Assembly (NCBI RefSeq): GCF_003265325.1
Contig: NZ_QGNX01000004.1
Span: forward strand, 62,001 to 126,000
Origin: Oceanibium sediminis
Lineage (GTDB): Bacteria; Pseudomonadota; Alphaproteobacteria; Rhodobacterales; Rhodobacteraceae
Direction of reading: 5' to 3'
Length of the DNA stretch: 64,000 nt
The position numbers and the translations under genes are program-made. The notes under the pieces are model-generated. The model saw nothing but the letters and a program-made list of their open reading frames with translations. It did not search any database and was not told the origin of the DNA. This document shows positions 49,989 to 59,291 of the stretch, one piece after another. The stretch's first letter is position 1; each line of letters begins with the position of its first letter.

Positions 49989-50711
49989 TCAGGCGCCGAG
50001 CGCGATGCGTTGCATGGGCAGTTCCGCCTCCACCGGGGCGGGATCGCGCAGCACATATCCCCGGCCCCAGACGGTTTCGATGAAACTGTCGCCGCCGGTC
50101 GCCTCGGAAATCTTCTTGCGCAGCTTGCAGATGAACACGTCGATGATCTTCAGCTCGGGCTCATCCATGCCGCCGTAGAGGTGGTTGAGGAACATCTCCT
50201 TGGTCAGCGTCGTGCCCTTGCGCAGGGACAGCAGTTCCAGCATCTGGTATTCCTTGCCCGTCAGGTGGACCGGCGCGCCGTCAACCTCCACCGTTTTCGC
50301 GTCCAGGTTCACGGCGACCGGGCCGGTCACGATGATCGACTGCGCATGCCCTTTCGAGCGGCGGACGATGGCGTGGATGCGCGCGACCAGTTCCTCGCGG
50401 TGGAAGGGTTTGGTCATGTAGTCATCGGCCCCGAAACCGAAGCCCTTGATCTTGTTTTCCGTATCGTCCAGCCCGGACAGGATCAGGATCGGGGTTTCGA
50501 TCTTGGAGAGCCGCAGTTGACGCAATACTTCATGGCCGGTCATGTCCGGCAGGTTCAGATCAAGGATGATGAGGTCGTAGTCGTACAGCCGGGCCAGATC
50601 GATCCCCTCTTCCCCCAAGTCTGTTGCATAGACGTTGAGGTTTGCACTGGTCAGCATCATTTCGACGCTTTTCGATGTCGTGGGATCGTCTTCTACGAGT
50701 AACACGCGCAT
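49989..50711 (-). CDS. ctrA: response regulator CtrA, cell-cycle and GTA regulator
   Basis: OmpR-type response regulator that controls cell cycle genes in Caulobacter and motility and gene-transfer-agent genes in Rhodobacterales. The 240-residue protein has the receiver domain beginning [20 protein letters not shown], phosphoacceptor Asp51 ([10 protein letters not shown]), Lys101 in [10 protein letters not shown] and a winged helix with [18 protein letters not shown] and [13 protein letters not shown], identical to CtrA hallmarks. The C-terminus ends IALGA, not the Ala-Ala degron of Caulobacter CtrA. ATG 50711 is the family start. SciP is next on the same strand. Confidence 0.96.
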   Translation of the reverse strand: MRVLLVEDDPTTSKSVEMMLTSANLNVYATDLGEEGIDLARLYDYDLIILDLNLPDMTGHEVLRQLRLSKIETPILILSGLDDTENKIKGFGFGADDYMTKPFHREELVARIHAIVRRSKGHAQSIIVTGPVAVNLDAKTVEVDGAPVHLTGKEYQMLELLSLRKGTTLTKEMFLNHLYGGMDEPELKIIDVFICKLRKKISEATGGDSFIETVWGRGYVLRDPAPVEAELPMQRIALGA

Positions 50712-50761
50712 GTTGATGCTCCGCCACCTAAAGGGTTTCTTTCCAAATTTTCTAACCCCCA

Positions 50762-50780
50762 ATGGTTAACTGGATATTAC
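50762..50780 (-). promoter_or_regulatory. candidate CtrA box upstream of ctrA
   Basis: On the minus strand GTAATATCCAGTTAACCAT contains TTAACCAT, the CtrA half-site, and GTAA-N7-TTAA, one base from the full TTAA-N7-TTAA. It lies 51-69 bases before the ctrA ATG, between ctrA and sciP. Autoregulation of ctrA through such sites is known in Caulobacter. Confidence 0.55.
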
Positions 50781-50808
50781 CAACCACCTTCACAACCTGC
50801 AATAGAAC

Positions 50809-51087
50809 TTAAAATTGCCTATATTTCTGTATGGTTGTGGCGCGCAGTGCCCGTGCCCCGTGGGTTTCCATGGCGATCCGCCAGCTGTGCAGTTCCTCGC
50901 TGGAAAGCCCGTACATCTCACACGCTTCGTCTTCCGTGATCAGCCCGCTGGTGACCGCGGACACCACCACGGCCTTGCGCCGCGCGACCCAGCGCCGGGT
51001 CGCCCGGTCCGGCAGGTCCGAGCGTGTCAGCTTGGTTCCATCCGGTAGGATCACATAAACCGGGCCCTTTTCCCGCCTGATAAACAT
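50809..51087 (-). CDS. sciP: DUF1153 protein SciP, CtrA co-regulator
   Basis: A 92-residue DUF1153 protein. In Caulobacter SciP binds CtrA at promoters and blocks activation. It has the family's helix-turn-helix-like region [23 protein letters not shown] and the basic [17 protein letters not shown] segment before it. AGAGGAGAG precedes ATG 51087. It is directly upstream of ctrA on the same strand with 97 bases between, so the two may be read from one promoter or from separate ones. Confidence 0.93.
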   Translation of the reverse strand: MFIRREKGPVYVILPDGTKLTRSDLPDRATRRWVARRKAVVVSAVTSGLITEDEACEMYGLSSEELHSWRIAMETHGARALRATTIQKYRQF

Positions 51088-51159
51088 GACTTCACTCTCC
51101 TCTACTCACCCGTGCAGAGGTTTATGGTCAGTGGCTTAATCAGCGGTGAAGTGGCCGGG

Positions 51160-51187
51160 TTGTATGTGTGTACAGTTTTACTATATT
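51160..51187 (+). promoter_or_regulatory. mnmA promoter
   Basis: TTGTAT (51160-51165) and TATATT (51182-51187) lie 16 bases apart, 26 bases before the mnmA ATG. The -10 is a five-of-six match. It is in the divergent region between sciP and mnmA. Confidence 0.55.
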
Positions 51188-51213
51188 CCCCCCATTCTTC
51201 CGGAGCCCGAACA

Positions 51214-52383
51214 ATGACCCCTTCTTCCCCGGTTGCGCTGGATCAGCGCGCCGCGCCCCGCCTCAATTCGCTTGGTTTCGACAAGCCTGAATCGCAGACC
51301 CGCGTGCTGGTCGCGATGTCCGGCGGCGTGGACAGTTCGGTCGTCGCCGCGATGCTGGCGCGCGAGGGTTACGACGTGGTGGGAATCACCCTGCAGCTTT
51401 ATGACCACGGCGCGGCGCTGGCCAAGAAAGGTGCTTGCTGCGCGGGGCGCGACATCCACGACGCCCGCCGCGTGGCCGAGGAAATGGGCTTTCCGCACTA
51501 CGTTCTGGATTATGAGAACCGCTTCCGCGAAAGCGTGATCGACGAGTTCGCCGACGCCTACCTCGCGGGGGCGACGCCTGTTCCGTGCATCCGCTGCAAC
51601 GAGCGGGTCAAGTTCCGTGACCTTCTTGAAACCGCCAAGGACCTGGATGCGGATTGCATGGCCACCGGGCATTACATTCAGCGCCACATGGGTGCGCAGA
51701 AGGCAGAGCTGCACCGCGCCGCCGATCCAGACCGGGATCAGAGCTATTTCCTGTTTTCCACCAAGCAGGAACAGCTCGACTACCTGCGCTTCCCCCTGGG
51801 GCACCTCGCCTCCAAGGCGGAGACGCGCGCCCTCGCCCATGAGTTCGGGCTGGTGGTGGCCGACAAGCCGGACAGCCAGGACATCTGCTTCGTGCCCAAC
51901 GGATCCTACGCGGCGGTGATCGAGAAACTGCGCCCCGGCGCGGCGGATCCGGGCGACATCCTGCACATGGACGGCCGCGTTCTGGGCCAGCACAAGGGCG
52001 TCATCCACTACACGATCGGCCAGCGCCGCGGCCTTGGCATCGGCGGCGGAGAGCCGCTGTATGTCGTGCGCCTCGACGCGGAGGCGCGCCACGTGATCGT
52101 CGGCCCGAAAGAGGCGCTGGCGACGGCCAATATCCCGGTGCGCGAGATCAACTGGCTCGGCGACGCCGATTTCACCGACGCCCCGGCCGGGGGCTGGGAT
52201 GTCGAGGTGAAGGTCCGCTCGACCCGCCCGTCGAAACCCGCGCGGATCTTTCCGACCGGGCCGGACACGGCGCGCGTCGAACTGCTCGCCCCCGAGGAGG
52301 GCGTGGCGCCCGGACAGGCATGCGTCTTCTATGCGCCGGATACGACGCGCATCCTGGGCGGCGGCTGGATCTGGCGGGGCTGA
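51214..52383 (+). CDS. mnmA: tRNA 2-thiouridine(34) synthase MnmA
   Basis: Thiolates U34 of Lys, Glu and Gln tRNAs. The 389-residue protein has the PP-loop [14 protein letters not shown] near residue 35, active-site Cys128 ([13 protein letters not shown]) and Cys225 ([13 protein letters not shown]), both needed for sulfur relay. It depends on a desulfurase such as those at 12-21 kb. ATG 51214 follows GGAG; an earlier in-frame start would lie within the sciP upstream region. The N-terminal 28 residues before the PP-loop are an extension typical of alphaproteobacteria. Confidence 0.96.
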   Translation: MTPSSPVALDQRAAPRLNSLGFDKPESQTRVLVAMSGGVDSSVVAAMLAREGYDVVGITLQLYDHGAALAKKGACCAGRDIHDARRVAEEMGFPHYVLDYENRFRESVIDEFADAYLAGATPVPCIRCNERVKFRDLLETAKDLDADCMATGHYIQRHMGAQKAELHRAADPDRDQSYFLFSTKQEQLDYLRFPLGHLASKAETRALAHEFGLVVADKPDSQDICFVPNGSYAAVIEKLRPGAADPGDILHMDGRVLGQHKGVIHYTIGQRRGLGIGGGEPLYVVRLDAEARHVIVGPKEALATANIPVREINWLGDADFTDAPAGGWDVEVKVRSTRPSKPARIFPTGPDTARVELLAPEEGVAPGQACVFYAPDTTRILGGGWIWRG

Positions 52384-52416
52384 ACGCCCTGTCCCCCGCC
52401 GCTGGCCGGGAGGGGT

Positions 52417-52827
52417 CTAGCGCTCCACCAGAACCGAGCATTTCGCGTGGCGCACCACCCGCGCGGCGGTGGAGCCGAGGAAGTAGTCCGCAAGCCCCGG
52501 CTGGTGTGAGCCGATGATCACGAGGTCCGGCTTCATGTCGTCGATGACCTCCAGGATGGCGATATGCGGCGCGCCGGTCACGATCAGCGCCTCCGCGTCG
52601 AGGCCGGCCTTCTCCAGGAATTTTTCAAGCTCTTCGTGCTGCGCCTTTTCGCGGTTCTTGCGAATGTCGACGGGCACGTAAGTCTCGGCATAGGTGGGAA
52701 TGCTTGTGACCGCGTGAACAGCTGTAATCCTTGCGCCGGAATCGGCCAAGGCCTTGGCCCGCGCGAGGATCTTCTCGGCCACCTCCGGGTGCAGGATATC
52801 GACGGGGATCAGGATATTCTTGTACAT
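52417..52827 (-). CDS. universal stress protein (UspA family)
   Basis: A 136-residue single-domain UspA protein. It begins MYKNILIPVDILHPEVAEK and carries the ATP-binding motif GSHQPGLADYFLGSTAARVVRHAKCSVLVER, i.e. the G-2X-G-9X-G-(S/T) pattern of ATP-binding members. GGGAG lies seven bases before the ATG. It is convergent with mnmA and divergent from the peptidase gene. Role in stress survival is known for the family; the trigger here is not. Confidence 0.93.
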   Translation of the reverse strand: MYKNILIPVDILHPEVAEKILARAKALADSGARITAVHAVTSIPTYAETYVPVDIRKNREKAQHEELEKFLEKAGLDAEALIVTGAPHIAILEVIDDMKPDLVIIGSHQPGLADYFLGSTAARVVRHAKCSVLVER

Positions 52828-52966
52828 CTGCTCACTCCCTTTCTTTTGAGCACGCGCAGCCAGCCTAGGGCCGCTGCCCATGCGTGCGTTGATGTGAATC
52901 AACTGGACAGTTCAGACGGCCTTTGGCAGGTCATGAACGCAAATACATCGCAGAAGGAGGGGCAGC

Positions 52967-54343
52967 ATGTCCGTTGAACAGGTGATCGCGAACGTCGAAT
53001 CCGAGCGGGAGGCGGCGCTGGAGCGGCTGTTTTCCTTCCTTCGGATCCCCTCCATTTCCACCGATCCGGCCTTTGCCAAGGATTGCGATGCGGCCGCCGA
53101 CTGGCTGGTCGCGCAACTGACGGAGATCGGCTTCGAGGCCAGCAAGCGCCCCACGCCCGGGCACCCGATGGTCGTCGCCCATCATCGGGCCGAGGGGCCG
53201 CACATGCTGTTCTACGGTCATTATGACGTGCAGCCGGTGGACCCGCTGAACCTGTGGCACCGCGACCCGTTCGATCCCGCGATCGAGGAGCAAAACGGTG
53301 TCAAGGTGATCCGCGGGCGCGGCACCGCCGACGACAAGGGGCAGCTGATGACTTTCGTCGAGGCGTTCCGCGCCTGGAAGGCGGTGCATGGCACCCTGCC
53401 CGGCAACCTGACCCTGCTGTTCGAGGGCGAGGAGGAATCCGGCTCGCCCTCACTCGTGCCGTTCCTCGAGGAAAACCGCGAGGAACTGTCCGCCGACATC
53501 GCCCATATCTGCGACACCGGGCTGTTCGATGCGAAGACCCCGGCGATCTGCACCATGCTTCGCGGCCTCGCCTCCTGCGAATTCACGGTGCGCGGGGCGG
53601 ATCGCGACCTGCACTCGGGCTTTTTCGGCGGCCCTGCGATGAACCCGATCCGGGTGCTCTCCAACCTGATCGCGGCGATGCATGACGAACATGGGCGCGT
53701 AACGATCCCGGATTTCTACGACGGGGTCGATCCGGTTCCGAACGCGATCAAGGCGGCCTGGGACACGCTGGATTTCGACGGCGCGGCATTGCTCGGCTCG
53801 GTCGATCTGAGCGAACCGGCGGGCGAAAAGGACTACAGCATCCTCGAACAGATCTGGGCGCGCCCGACGGCAGAGGTGAACGGCATCTGGGGCGGCTACA
53901 CCGGCGCGGGCTTCAAGACGGTGCTGCCCTCGGAAGCGTCGGCCAAGGTCAGCTTCCGCCTGGTCGGGCGGCAGGACCCCCATGCTATCCTGAAGAACTT
54001 CGAGGACTTCCTGCGCCAGCGCCTGCCCGTGGACGTCAAGCTCGACTTCCGCCCCGGCGGCGCGTCCCGCGCGACGGTGATGCCCACCGACGAGCCCGCT
54101 TTCGAAATCTCGCGCAAGGCGCTGAGCGAGGCCTGGCCGAACGAGGCGGTTTTCGTGGGCGGCGGCGGGTCGATCCCCATCGCCGGGCATTTCCGCGAGA
54201 TCCTCGGCATGGACAGCGTCCTGATCGGCTTCAGTCGCGATGACGACGGGCTGCACTCACCGAACGAGAAATACGACCTGGAAAGTTTCCAGCGCGGCAC
54301 CGAGTCCTGGGTGCGCATTCTCGGGGCGATGCAGACCGCCTGA
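52967..54343 (+). CDS. M20/M25/M40 family dipeptidase
   Basis: A 458-residue zinc dipeptidase of the M20 family. The dizinc motifs are HYDVQPVDPLNLW near residue 85, the GRGTADDKGQLM segment near residue 115, and LFEGEEESGSPS near residue 152, with the catalytic Glu in GEEESGS. AGAAGGAGGGG precedes the ATG. The lid domain follows. Substrate unknown; many such proteins handle carnosine-like dipeptides, others acylated amino acids. It is a single-gene unit ending in a hairpin. Confidence 0.92.
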   Translation: MSVEQVIANVESEREAALERLFSFLRIPSISTDPAFAKDCDAAADWLVAQLTEIGFEASKRPTPGHPMVVAHHRAEGPHMLFYGHYDVQPVDPLNLWHRDPFDPAIEEQNGVKVIRGRGTADDKGQLMTFVEAFRAWKAVHGTLPGNLTLLFEGEEESGSPSLVPFLEENREELSADIAHICDTGLFDAKTPAICTMLRGLASCEFTVRGADRDLHSGFFGGPAMNPIRVLSNLIAAMHDEHGRVTIPDFYDGVDPVPNAIKAAWDTLDFDGAALLGSVDLSEPAGEKDYSILEQIWARPTAEVNGIWGGYTGAGFKTVLPSEASAKVSFRLVGRQDPHAILKNFEDFLRQRLPVDVKLDFRPGGASRATVMPTDEPAFEISRKALSEAWPNEAVFVGGGGSIPIAGHFREILGMDSVLIGFSRDDDGLHSPNEKYDLESFQRGTESWVRILGAMQTA

Positions 54344-54361
54344 GCGGCGAATTGGCCTGCG

Positions 54362-54395
54362 TTTCCGGCCGCGCCCGAAGGTGGCGGCCGGGAAA
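54362..54395. terminator. hairpin between convergent peptidase and hypothetical genes
   Basis: TTTCCGGCCGC pairs with GCGGCCGGGAAA, with one bulged G, around an 11-base loop. It lies 18 bases after the peptidase stop and 20 before the convergent gene's end. The stem is strong; on either strand the outer A/T pairs are short. Confidence 0.5.
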
Positions 54396-54415
54396 GCGCG
54401 CCCTTGCCCCGGTCG

Positions 54416-54682
54416 TCAGTCCGTCCGGGTGCGGCGCGCGCCCCTGCGACGCGGCGGCGGGGTTTCCAGCCCCTCGCGCAACACCTCGGTCATGGGGTGG
54501 TCGGGGTGATCTGGCGCGTAATGCGCGATCAGGCTTTCCACCAGCGCCCTCTGGTCACGCCCGGCGGGAACCCCCATCGCCCAGTCGAAGAAGATGGTCC
54601 GGCAATCCGGGCCGGTGATGCCCTCGATCCGGTACGCCTCGTAGATCAGGCCCGTCGGATCGCCCTCGTGATCGCCCTTCAT
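54416..54682 (-). CDS. conserved short hypothetical protein
   Basis: An 88-residue soluble protein with no recognised family. It contains DPTGLIYEAYRIEGITGPDCRTIFFDW, a stretch I recall from Rhodobacterales hypothetical proteins, and ends in a basic tail PRRRGARRTRTD. Its start has GAGCAAGAG before the ATG. It is on the minus strand downstream of the HDAC-family gene, with 70 bases between. The single cysteine and acidic N-terminal half give no clear hint of function. Confidence 0.75.
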   Translation of the reverse strand: MKGDHEGDPTGLIYEAYRIEGITGPDCRTIFFDWAMGVPAGRDQRALVESLIAHYAPDHPDHPMTEVLREGLETPPPRRRGARRTRTD

Positions 54683-54752
54683 AGGCTCTTGCTCCTGGTG
54701 TTGTCTCGGGGGTGCTGTTACCCCTCATGCGGCCATGCTGGCAAGGGGTCTA

Positions 54753-55667
54753 TTACATCCCGGCCCCTGCCGCGGCGGCCTCGAACAGCAGGGCGTGGCG
54801 CGCGGCGAGGCTGGCGATGTCGTCGTCATACCCGCCCCCCAGGACGCCCACCACGGGCAGGCCGCGCGCCCTGAGGCGGGCGAACACCAGCCGGTCGCGC
54901 GCCGCGATCCCCTCATGGGTCAGCGCAAGGCGGCCAAGGCGGTCGCCCTCAAACGGGTCCACGCCGGCGTTGTAGAACACGATATCGGGCGCATGGCGCA
55001 CAAGCGCCTCGTCCAGCGCGCCGCGCACCGCCGCCAGGTAGGCCGCGTCGGCGGTGCCGTCCGGCAGGCCGACGTCGTGATCCGAGCGCGCCTTGCGCAC
55101 CGGGTAGTTCCGCGCGCCGTGCACCGAGAGTGTATAGACGGCGCTGTCATCGGCGAAGATCCGCGCCGTGCCGTCGCCCTGGTGCACGTCGAGGTCCACG
55201 ATCAGCACCCGCGCGACCTGCCCCTCGTCCAGAAGCGTGCGCGCGGCGACGGCGACATCGTTGAACACGCAGTAGCCCGCCCCGCCCGTTGGCCCCGCAT
55301 GGTGCGAGCCCCCCGCCGCGTTGCAGGCGACGCCATGTTCCAGCGCAAGGCGGGCGGCCAGCGTGGTACCCGCGACCGACAGCCGTGCGCGGCGCGCCAC
55401 GGCAGCACTTCCGGGCAGGCCGAGCACGCGCACCTCCTCGGGGTGCAGGGACTGGGTGAACACCCGGTCGACGTAATCGGGCGCGTGAACCGAGGCGATC
55501 TGCGCGAACCCCGCGGGCGCGGGGGCGATGTATCCCCCGGCCTCCGGCAGCAGCCGGCGCGCGATCAGGGCCTCGCGCAGGTATCCGTATTTTGACATGG
55601 GAAAGCGGTGCCCGGGCTTCAGCGGCGCCACGTAGTCAGTGTGATAGACGATGGGCAGCCCGCTCAT
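54753..55667 (-). CDS. histone deacetylase family protein
   Basis: A 304-residue member of the HDAC/AcuC/acetylpolyamine amidohydrolase superfamily, zinc enzymes that remove acetyl groups. Catalytic motifs are HHAGPTGGAGYCVFNDV, IVDLDVHQGDGTARIF and NAGVDPFEGDRLG, which hold the His-Asp dyad and the zinc ligands. The size and GYC pattern resemble class IV (HDAC11-like) members. The ATG overlaps the glnE stop by four bases (ATGA), so it is translationally coupled to glnE. Substrate in bacteria is uncertain. Confidence 0.93.
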   Translation of the reverse strand: MSGLPIVYHTDYVAPLKPGHRFPMSKYGYLREALIARRLLPEAGGYIAPAPAGFAQIASVHAPDYVDRVFTQSLHPEEVRVLGLPGSAAVARRARLSVAGTTLAARLALEHGVACNAAGGSHHAGPTGGAGYCVFNDVAVAARTLLDEGQVARVLIVDLDVHQGDGTARIFADDSAVYTLSVHGARNYPVRKARSDHDVGLPDGTADAAYLAAVRGALDEALVRHAPDIVFYNAGVDPFEGDRLGRLALTHEGIAARDRLVFARLRARGLPVVGVLGGGYDDDIASLAARHALLFEAAAAGAGM

Positions 55668-58453
55668 GCCACCTGTACCAGCCGGGCGGAGATGATCTCC
55701 GAAGCGGCGGCGGCCCCGTCGGCAAGCTCCGCGGCCAGCGTCTGCAGGTCCGGGGCCCCGGTCGCGCCCAGCAGCAGGCGCTGCAGGCCAAGGCCGGCGG
55801 CCTCGGGGTCGAGGGGGCCGCTGACGGTCAGGCGGGCGATCTGCTGCACGGCGGTCAGGCGGTTCAACCCCTGCTCGAGCACCCGCGCCTCCTCGGCGCT
55901 CAGCCAGCCGGCATCCTGCAAGGGGGCGATCATCTCGACCGGGGCGACGGCGGTCACCTCGGGGTGCAGGATCTTGCCGGTTTGCAGCCACAGCTCGATA
56001 TCCAGCATCCGGCCCGGGCCTTCCTTCACCTCCCACGGGTCCTTCACCGCGTCGGGCTTGGCGGCGGCGATGCGGGCGCGCATCTGGGCCACGTCCTGCA
56101 GCACCTTGTCCCGGTCGCGCGGCGTGACGAGGGCGTCGCGCACCGCCTTTTCAAGTGCTTCGCATACCGGCTCATCGCCCGTGACCACCCGTGCGCGGGA
56201 CAGGGCAAGGTGTTCCCAGGTCCACGCCTCGGTCTTCTGGTACTCGGCGAAGGCGGTCAGGCTGGTCGCCACCGGCCCCTGCCGCCCCGAGGGGCGCAGG
56301 CGCATGTCCACCTCGTAAAGCGAGCCTTCCGCCGTCGCGACGGTCAGCGCCGCGACCAGCGCTTGCGTAAGGCGCGCGTAATAGGCGGGCGCGGCGAGGG
56401 ATTTGCGCCCTTCGGACATGGCGTCGCGCGGGGCGTCATAGACCACGATCAGGTCCAGGTCCGAGCGGGCGGTCATCTCGGCCGAGCCGAGCTTGCCCAT
56501 GCCCAGAACCGCCAGGCCCGCGCCGGGCGGCGGGCCGAAGCGGCGGGCGTGATCGCGGGTGACCTTCGGCAGCAGCGCGCTCAGCACCGCATCGGCCACC
56601 GCGGCATAGCCCTGCCCCGCCTCACGCGGTGCGGCGATGCCGCGCAGCAGCTGCACCCCGATGCGGAAGCCCTGTTCGCGCGCCCAGATCCGCGTCAGGT
56701 CGAGGCAGGTCTCGTAATCGTCAGAGCGCTCCAGCCGCCTGGCCAGCTCTTCGCCGAGCACCTCTGCTCCGGGCAAGGGCTCAAAGAAGCCCGGCGCCAG
56801 GACCGCGTCGAAAACGGCGGCGTTGCGCCCGAGGTATTCCGCCAGCCGCGGCGCCGTCGCGCAGACGTCGATCAGAAGATCCAGAAGCTGCGGGTTCGCC
56901 TCGAACAGCGAGAAGACCTGCACACCGGCTGGCAGCGCGCGCACGAAACGGTCGAACTGGGTCAGCGCGTGGTTCGGGTCGGCGGCCCCGCTGAGGCGGT
57001 CCGCCACTTTCGGCGCGAGCCGCCCGAACAGCGCCTGCCCGCGCGGCGTCTTAAGCGCGGGCAGCCGCGCCCAGCCCTCGGCAATCGCGATGGCGGCTTC
57101 GGGGTCGGGCAGGTCCGCCCATACGTTCTGGCCCGTGCGGTCCGCGTCATCGGGGGCGAAGAAACTTTCGGTCAGCTCATGCACGGTTCCAAAGCGCGCC
57201 GCCTGCTCGGATTCGTAAGCGGCACGGTCGGGCGCCCCGGCAAGGGCGGCGATCCGCGCGCGCCCCTCGTCCGAGGTGGGGTATCTGTGGGTCTGCGCAT
57301 CTTCCAGCATCTGGATATGATGTTCCAGCGTGCGATGCGCGACATAGGCGGGGCCCAGGACGTCGGCCGCGTCGCGCGGCACCCAGTCCGCCTGCACCAG
57401 CGCCTCGAGCGCGGGCAAGGTGCGCGCCACCCTGAGCGAGCGGTCGCGCCCGCCGCAGATCAGCTGCTTGGTCTGGATGAAGAACTCGATCTCGCGGATG
57501 CCGCCGCGCCCGAGTTTCACGTTGTGCCCCGGCAGGCGGAACGGCCCGCCCAGCCCCTTGTGGTCGCGGATGCGGCGGCGCATGTCGTGCGCGTCCTCGA
57601 TCGCCGCGAAGTCGAGGTGCCGCCGCCAGATGAAGGGCTGAAGTGTTTCGAGGAATCTTTCCCCTGCCGCGTGATCCCCCGCCACGATGCGCGCGCGGAT
57701 GAAGGCGGCCCGCTCCCAGGTGCGGCCCTGCGCCTCGTAGTAGCGTTCGGCCGCGCCCATCCCGATGCAGACCGGGGTGGAGGACGGGTCGGGGCGCAGG
57801 CGCAGGTCGGTGCGAAAGACGTAGCCCTCGCCGGTTTCCGCCGCCATCAGCTTCACCAGTCCTTGGGTGATGCGGATGAACTGCTTGCGGACGTCGGGAT
57901 AATCCTCGGCCGGGTAGAGGCTTTCGTCGAACAGCACGATCAGGTCGATGTCCGAGGAGTAGTTCAGCTCTCGCGCGCCGAGCTTCCCCATGGCGATGAT
58001 GAACAGACCGCCGTTCGCCGCCTCGGTCGGGGGCAGCCGCCCGGCGGCCTGCGCCTCGCCCACCAGGTGGCTGAGCGCGGCCTGCAGTGCCCGGTCCGCA
58101 AGGTCCGACAGGATCCCCGTGACCTGGTCCAGGTCCCAGGCGCCGCCCAGGTCGGCCAGCGCGCTCAGCAGCGCCACCCGCCGCTTGGCCTGGCGCAGCG
58201 CGCTGCTGATCCCGGTATCGGGAACGAAGGTCAGCGCGTCCTCTCGCCCCTCCTCGAGGGGCTTGGTCGCGACGCCAGCCAGCCAGTCCGCCTCCCGCGT
58301 GATGAGGCGGTTGAGATGGGGCGCGCTGCCCGCCGCCCCGGCGACGAGGGATTCGAACGCCGTGCCCATGCCGGTGAAACGCGCCGCCGCTTCCTGCCCC
58401 AGGGCTTGGTCATGGGGCAGCGGAAACGTGGTGAGGGGCCAGGGACAGGTCAT
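55664..58453 (-). CDS. glnE: glutamine synthetase adenylyltransferase/deadenylase
   Basis: Bifunctional GlnE adenylylates and deadenylylates glutamine synthetase in response to nitrogen status through PII. The 929-residue protein has two nucleotidyltransferase domains. The N-terminal half contains LGSAEMTARSDLDLIVVYD and the C-terminal half GARELNYSSDIDLIVLFDES, each with the G-S/D-x-D-x-D pattern. The two sites lie near residues 220-240 and 760-780. The gene overlaps the HDAC-family gene by four bases and lies four bases after the DUF817 gene. Confidence 0.96.
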   Translation of the reverse strand: MTCPWPLTTFPLPHDQALGQEAAARFTGMGTAFESLVAGAAGSAPHLNRLITREADWLAGVATKPLEEGREDALTFVPDTGISSALRQAKRRVALLSALADLGGAWDLDQVTGILSDLADRALQAALSHLVGEAQAAGRLPPTEAANGGLFIIAMGKLGARELNYSSDIDLIVLFDESLYPAEDYPDVRKQFIRITQGLVKLMAAETGEGYVFRTDLRLRPDPSSTPVCIGMGAAERYYEAQGRTWERAAFIRARIVAGDHAAGERFLETLQPFIWRRHLDFAAIEDAHDMRRRIRDHKGLGGPFRLPGHNVKLGRGGIREIEFFIQTKQLICGGRDRSLRVARTLPALEALVQADWVPRDAADVLGPAYVAHRTLEHHIQMLEDAQTHRYPTSDEGRARIAALAGAPDRAAYESEQAARFGTVHELTESFFAPDDADRTGQNVWADLPDPEAAIAIAEGWARLPALKTPRGQALFGRLAPKVADRLSGAADPNHALTQFDRFVRALPAGVQVFSLFEANPQLLDLLIDVCATAPRLAEYLGRNAAVFDAVLAPGFFEPLPGAEVLGEELARRLERSDDYETCLDLTRIWAREQGFRIGVQLLRGIAAPREAGQGYAAVADAVLSALLPKVTRDHARRFGPPPGAGLAVLGMGKLGSAEMTARSDLDLIVVYDAPRDAMSEGRKSLAAPAYYARLTQALVAALTVATAEGSLYEVDMRLRPSGRQGPVATSLTAFAEYQKTEAWTWEHLALSRARVVTGDEPVCEALEKAVRDALVTPRDRDKVLQDVAQMRARIAAAKPDAVKDPWEVKEGPGRMLDIELWLQTGKILHPEVTAVAPVEMIAPLQDAGWLSAEEARVLEQGLNRLTAVQQIARLTVSGPLDPEAAGLGLQRLLLGATGAPDLQTLAAELADGAAAASEIISARLVQVA

Positions 58454-58457
58454 GGGC

Positions 58458-59291
58458 CTATCCTTGCGCTACGCGCGCGCTGGTCAAGGGCACGGATTCG
58501 GCGCGGGGGCGCTGGACCCATGTGACCATGACGAAGCTGAGGATCATCAGCAGGTACCAGGACCCGAGTTTCGATGCGCTGACCACCGCCCAGCCGTTCA
58601 CCTGCTCGGGGTACATCCAGGCCCCGGCGAAGGTGCCGATATTCTCGGCGAACCAGATGAACAGCGCCACTAGCCCGAAGCCGATGGGCAGCGGCATGGC
58701 CAGGCGCATGCGCTTCGGGCGGTAATAGACCATCGTCGGCCCATAGAGCAGAAGCGTGCCCGCGATCAGGACATATCGAAAATCAAAGATGTAATGATGG
58801 CTGAAGAAGTTCACATAGGCCGCCACCGCAAGCCCGGAGGTGGCCCAGACCGGCGGATACCCGGTGAAGCGGAAGTCGAAGATCCGCCACACCCGCGCAA
58901 GGTAGCTGCCCACCGCCGAATACATGAACCCCGAGAACAGCGGCACCCCGGCGATGCGGAAGAACGCCTCCTCGGGGTAGATCCAGCTGCCCGCGTAGGT
59001 CTTGAACAGCTCCATCGCCGTGCCGACGACGTGGAACAGGAAGATGACCCGCGCCTCCTCCCAGGTTTCGAGCTTCAGTGTCAGCAGCAGCGCCTGGATC
59101 GCGAGGGCCGAGAGAAACAGGAAGTCGTAGCGCGTCAGCGCCGCGTCCTCGGGATAGACGTAGTGCGTCGCCAGGATCAGCGCCAGCATCAGCCCGCCGA
59201 ACAGGCAGGCCCAGGCCTGTTTCAGCCCGAACCACCAGAATTCCCGCACGAACGCCCCTGCCGCCGCGCGCAGGGGTTCAGCGGCCCTCAT
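58458..59291 (-). CDS. DUF817 membrane protein
   Basis: A 277-residue integral membrane protein of the DUF817 family, with about eight transmembrane segments. The family-typical segments ATHYVYPEDAALTRYDFLFL, ETWEEARVIFLFHVVGTAMELFKT and IWFAENIGTFAGAWMYPEQ are present. Some annotations connect the family to carotenoid or lipid chemistry, without solid proof. It overlaps the PaaG-like gene by 14 bases and ends four bases before glnE. Function unknown. Confidence 0.9.
   Translation of the reverse strand: MRAAEPLRAAAGAFVREFWWFGLKQAWACLFGGLMLALILATHYVYPEDAALTRYDFLFLSALAIQALLLTLKLETWEEARVIFLFHVVGTAMELFKTYAGSWIYPEEAFFRIAGVPLFSGFMYSAVGSYLARVWRIFDFRFTGYPPVWATSGLAVAAYVNFFSHHYIFDFRYVLIAGTLLLYGPTMVYYRPKRMRLAMPLPIGFGLVALFIWFAENIGTFAGAWMYPEQVNGWAVVSASKLGSWYLLMILSFVMVTWVQRPRAESVPLTSARVAQG

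Noticed and set aside
55592-58525. A 977-codon plus-strand frame opposite glnE
   Set aside because: Antisense shadow of glnE, with no domain and biased Arg/Gln/His content.
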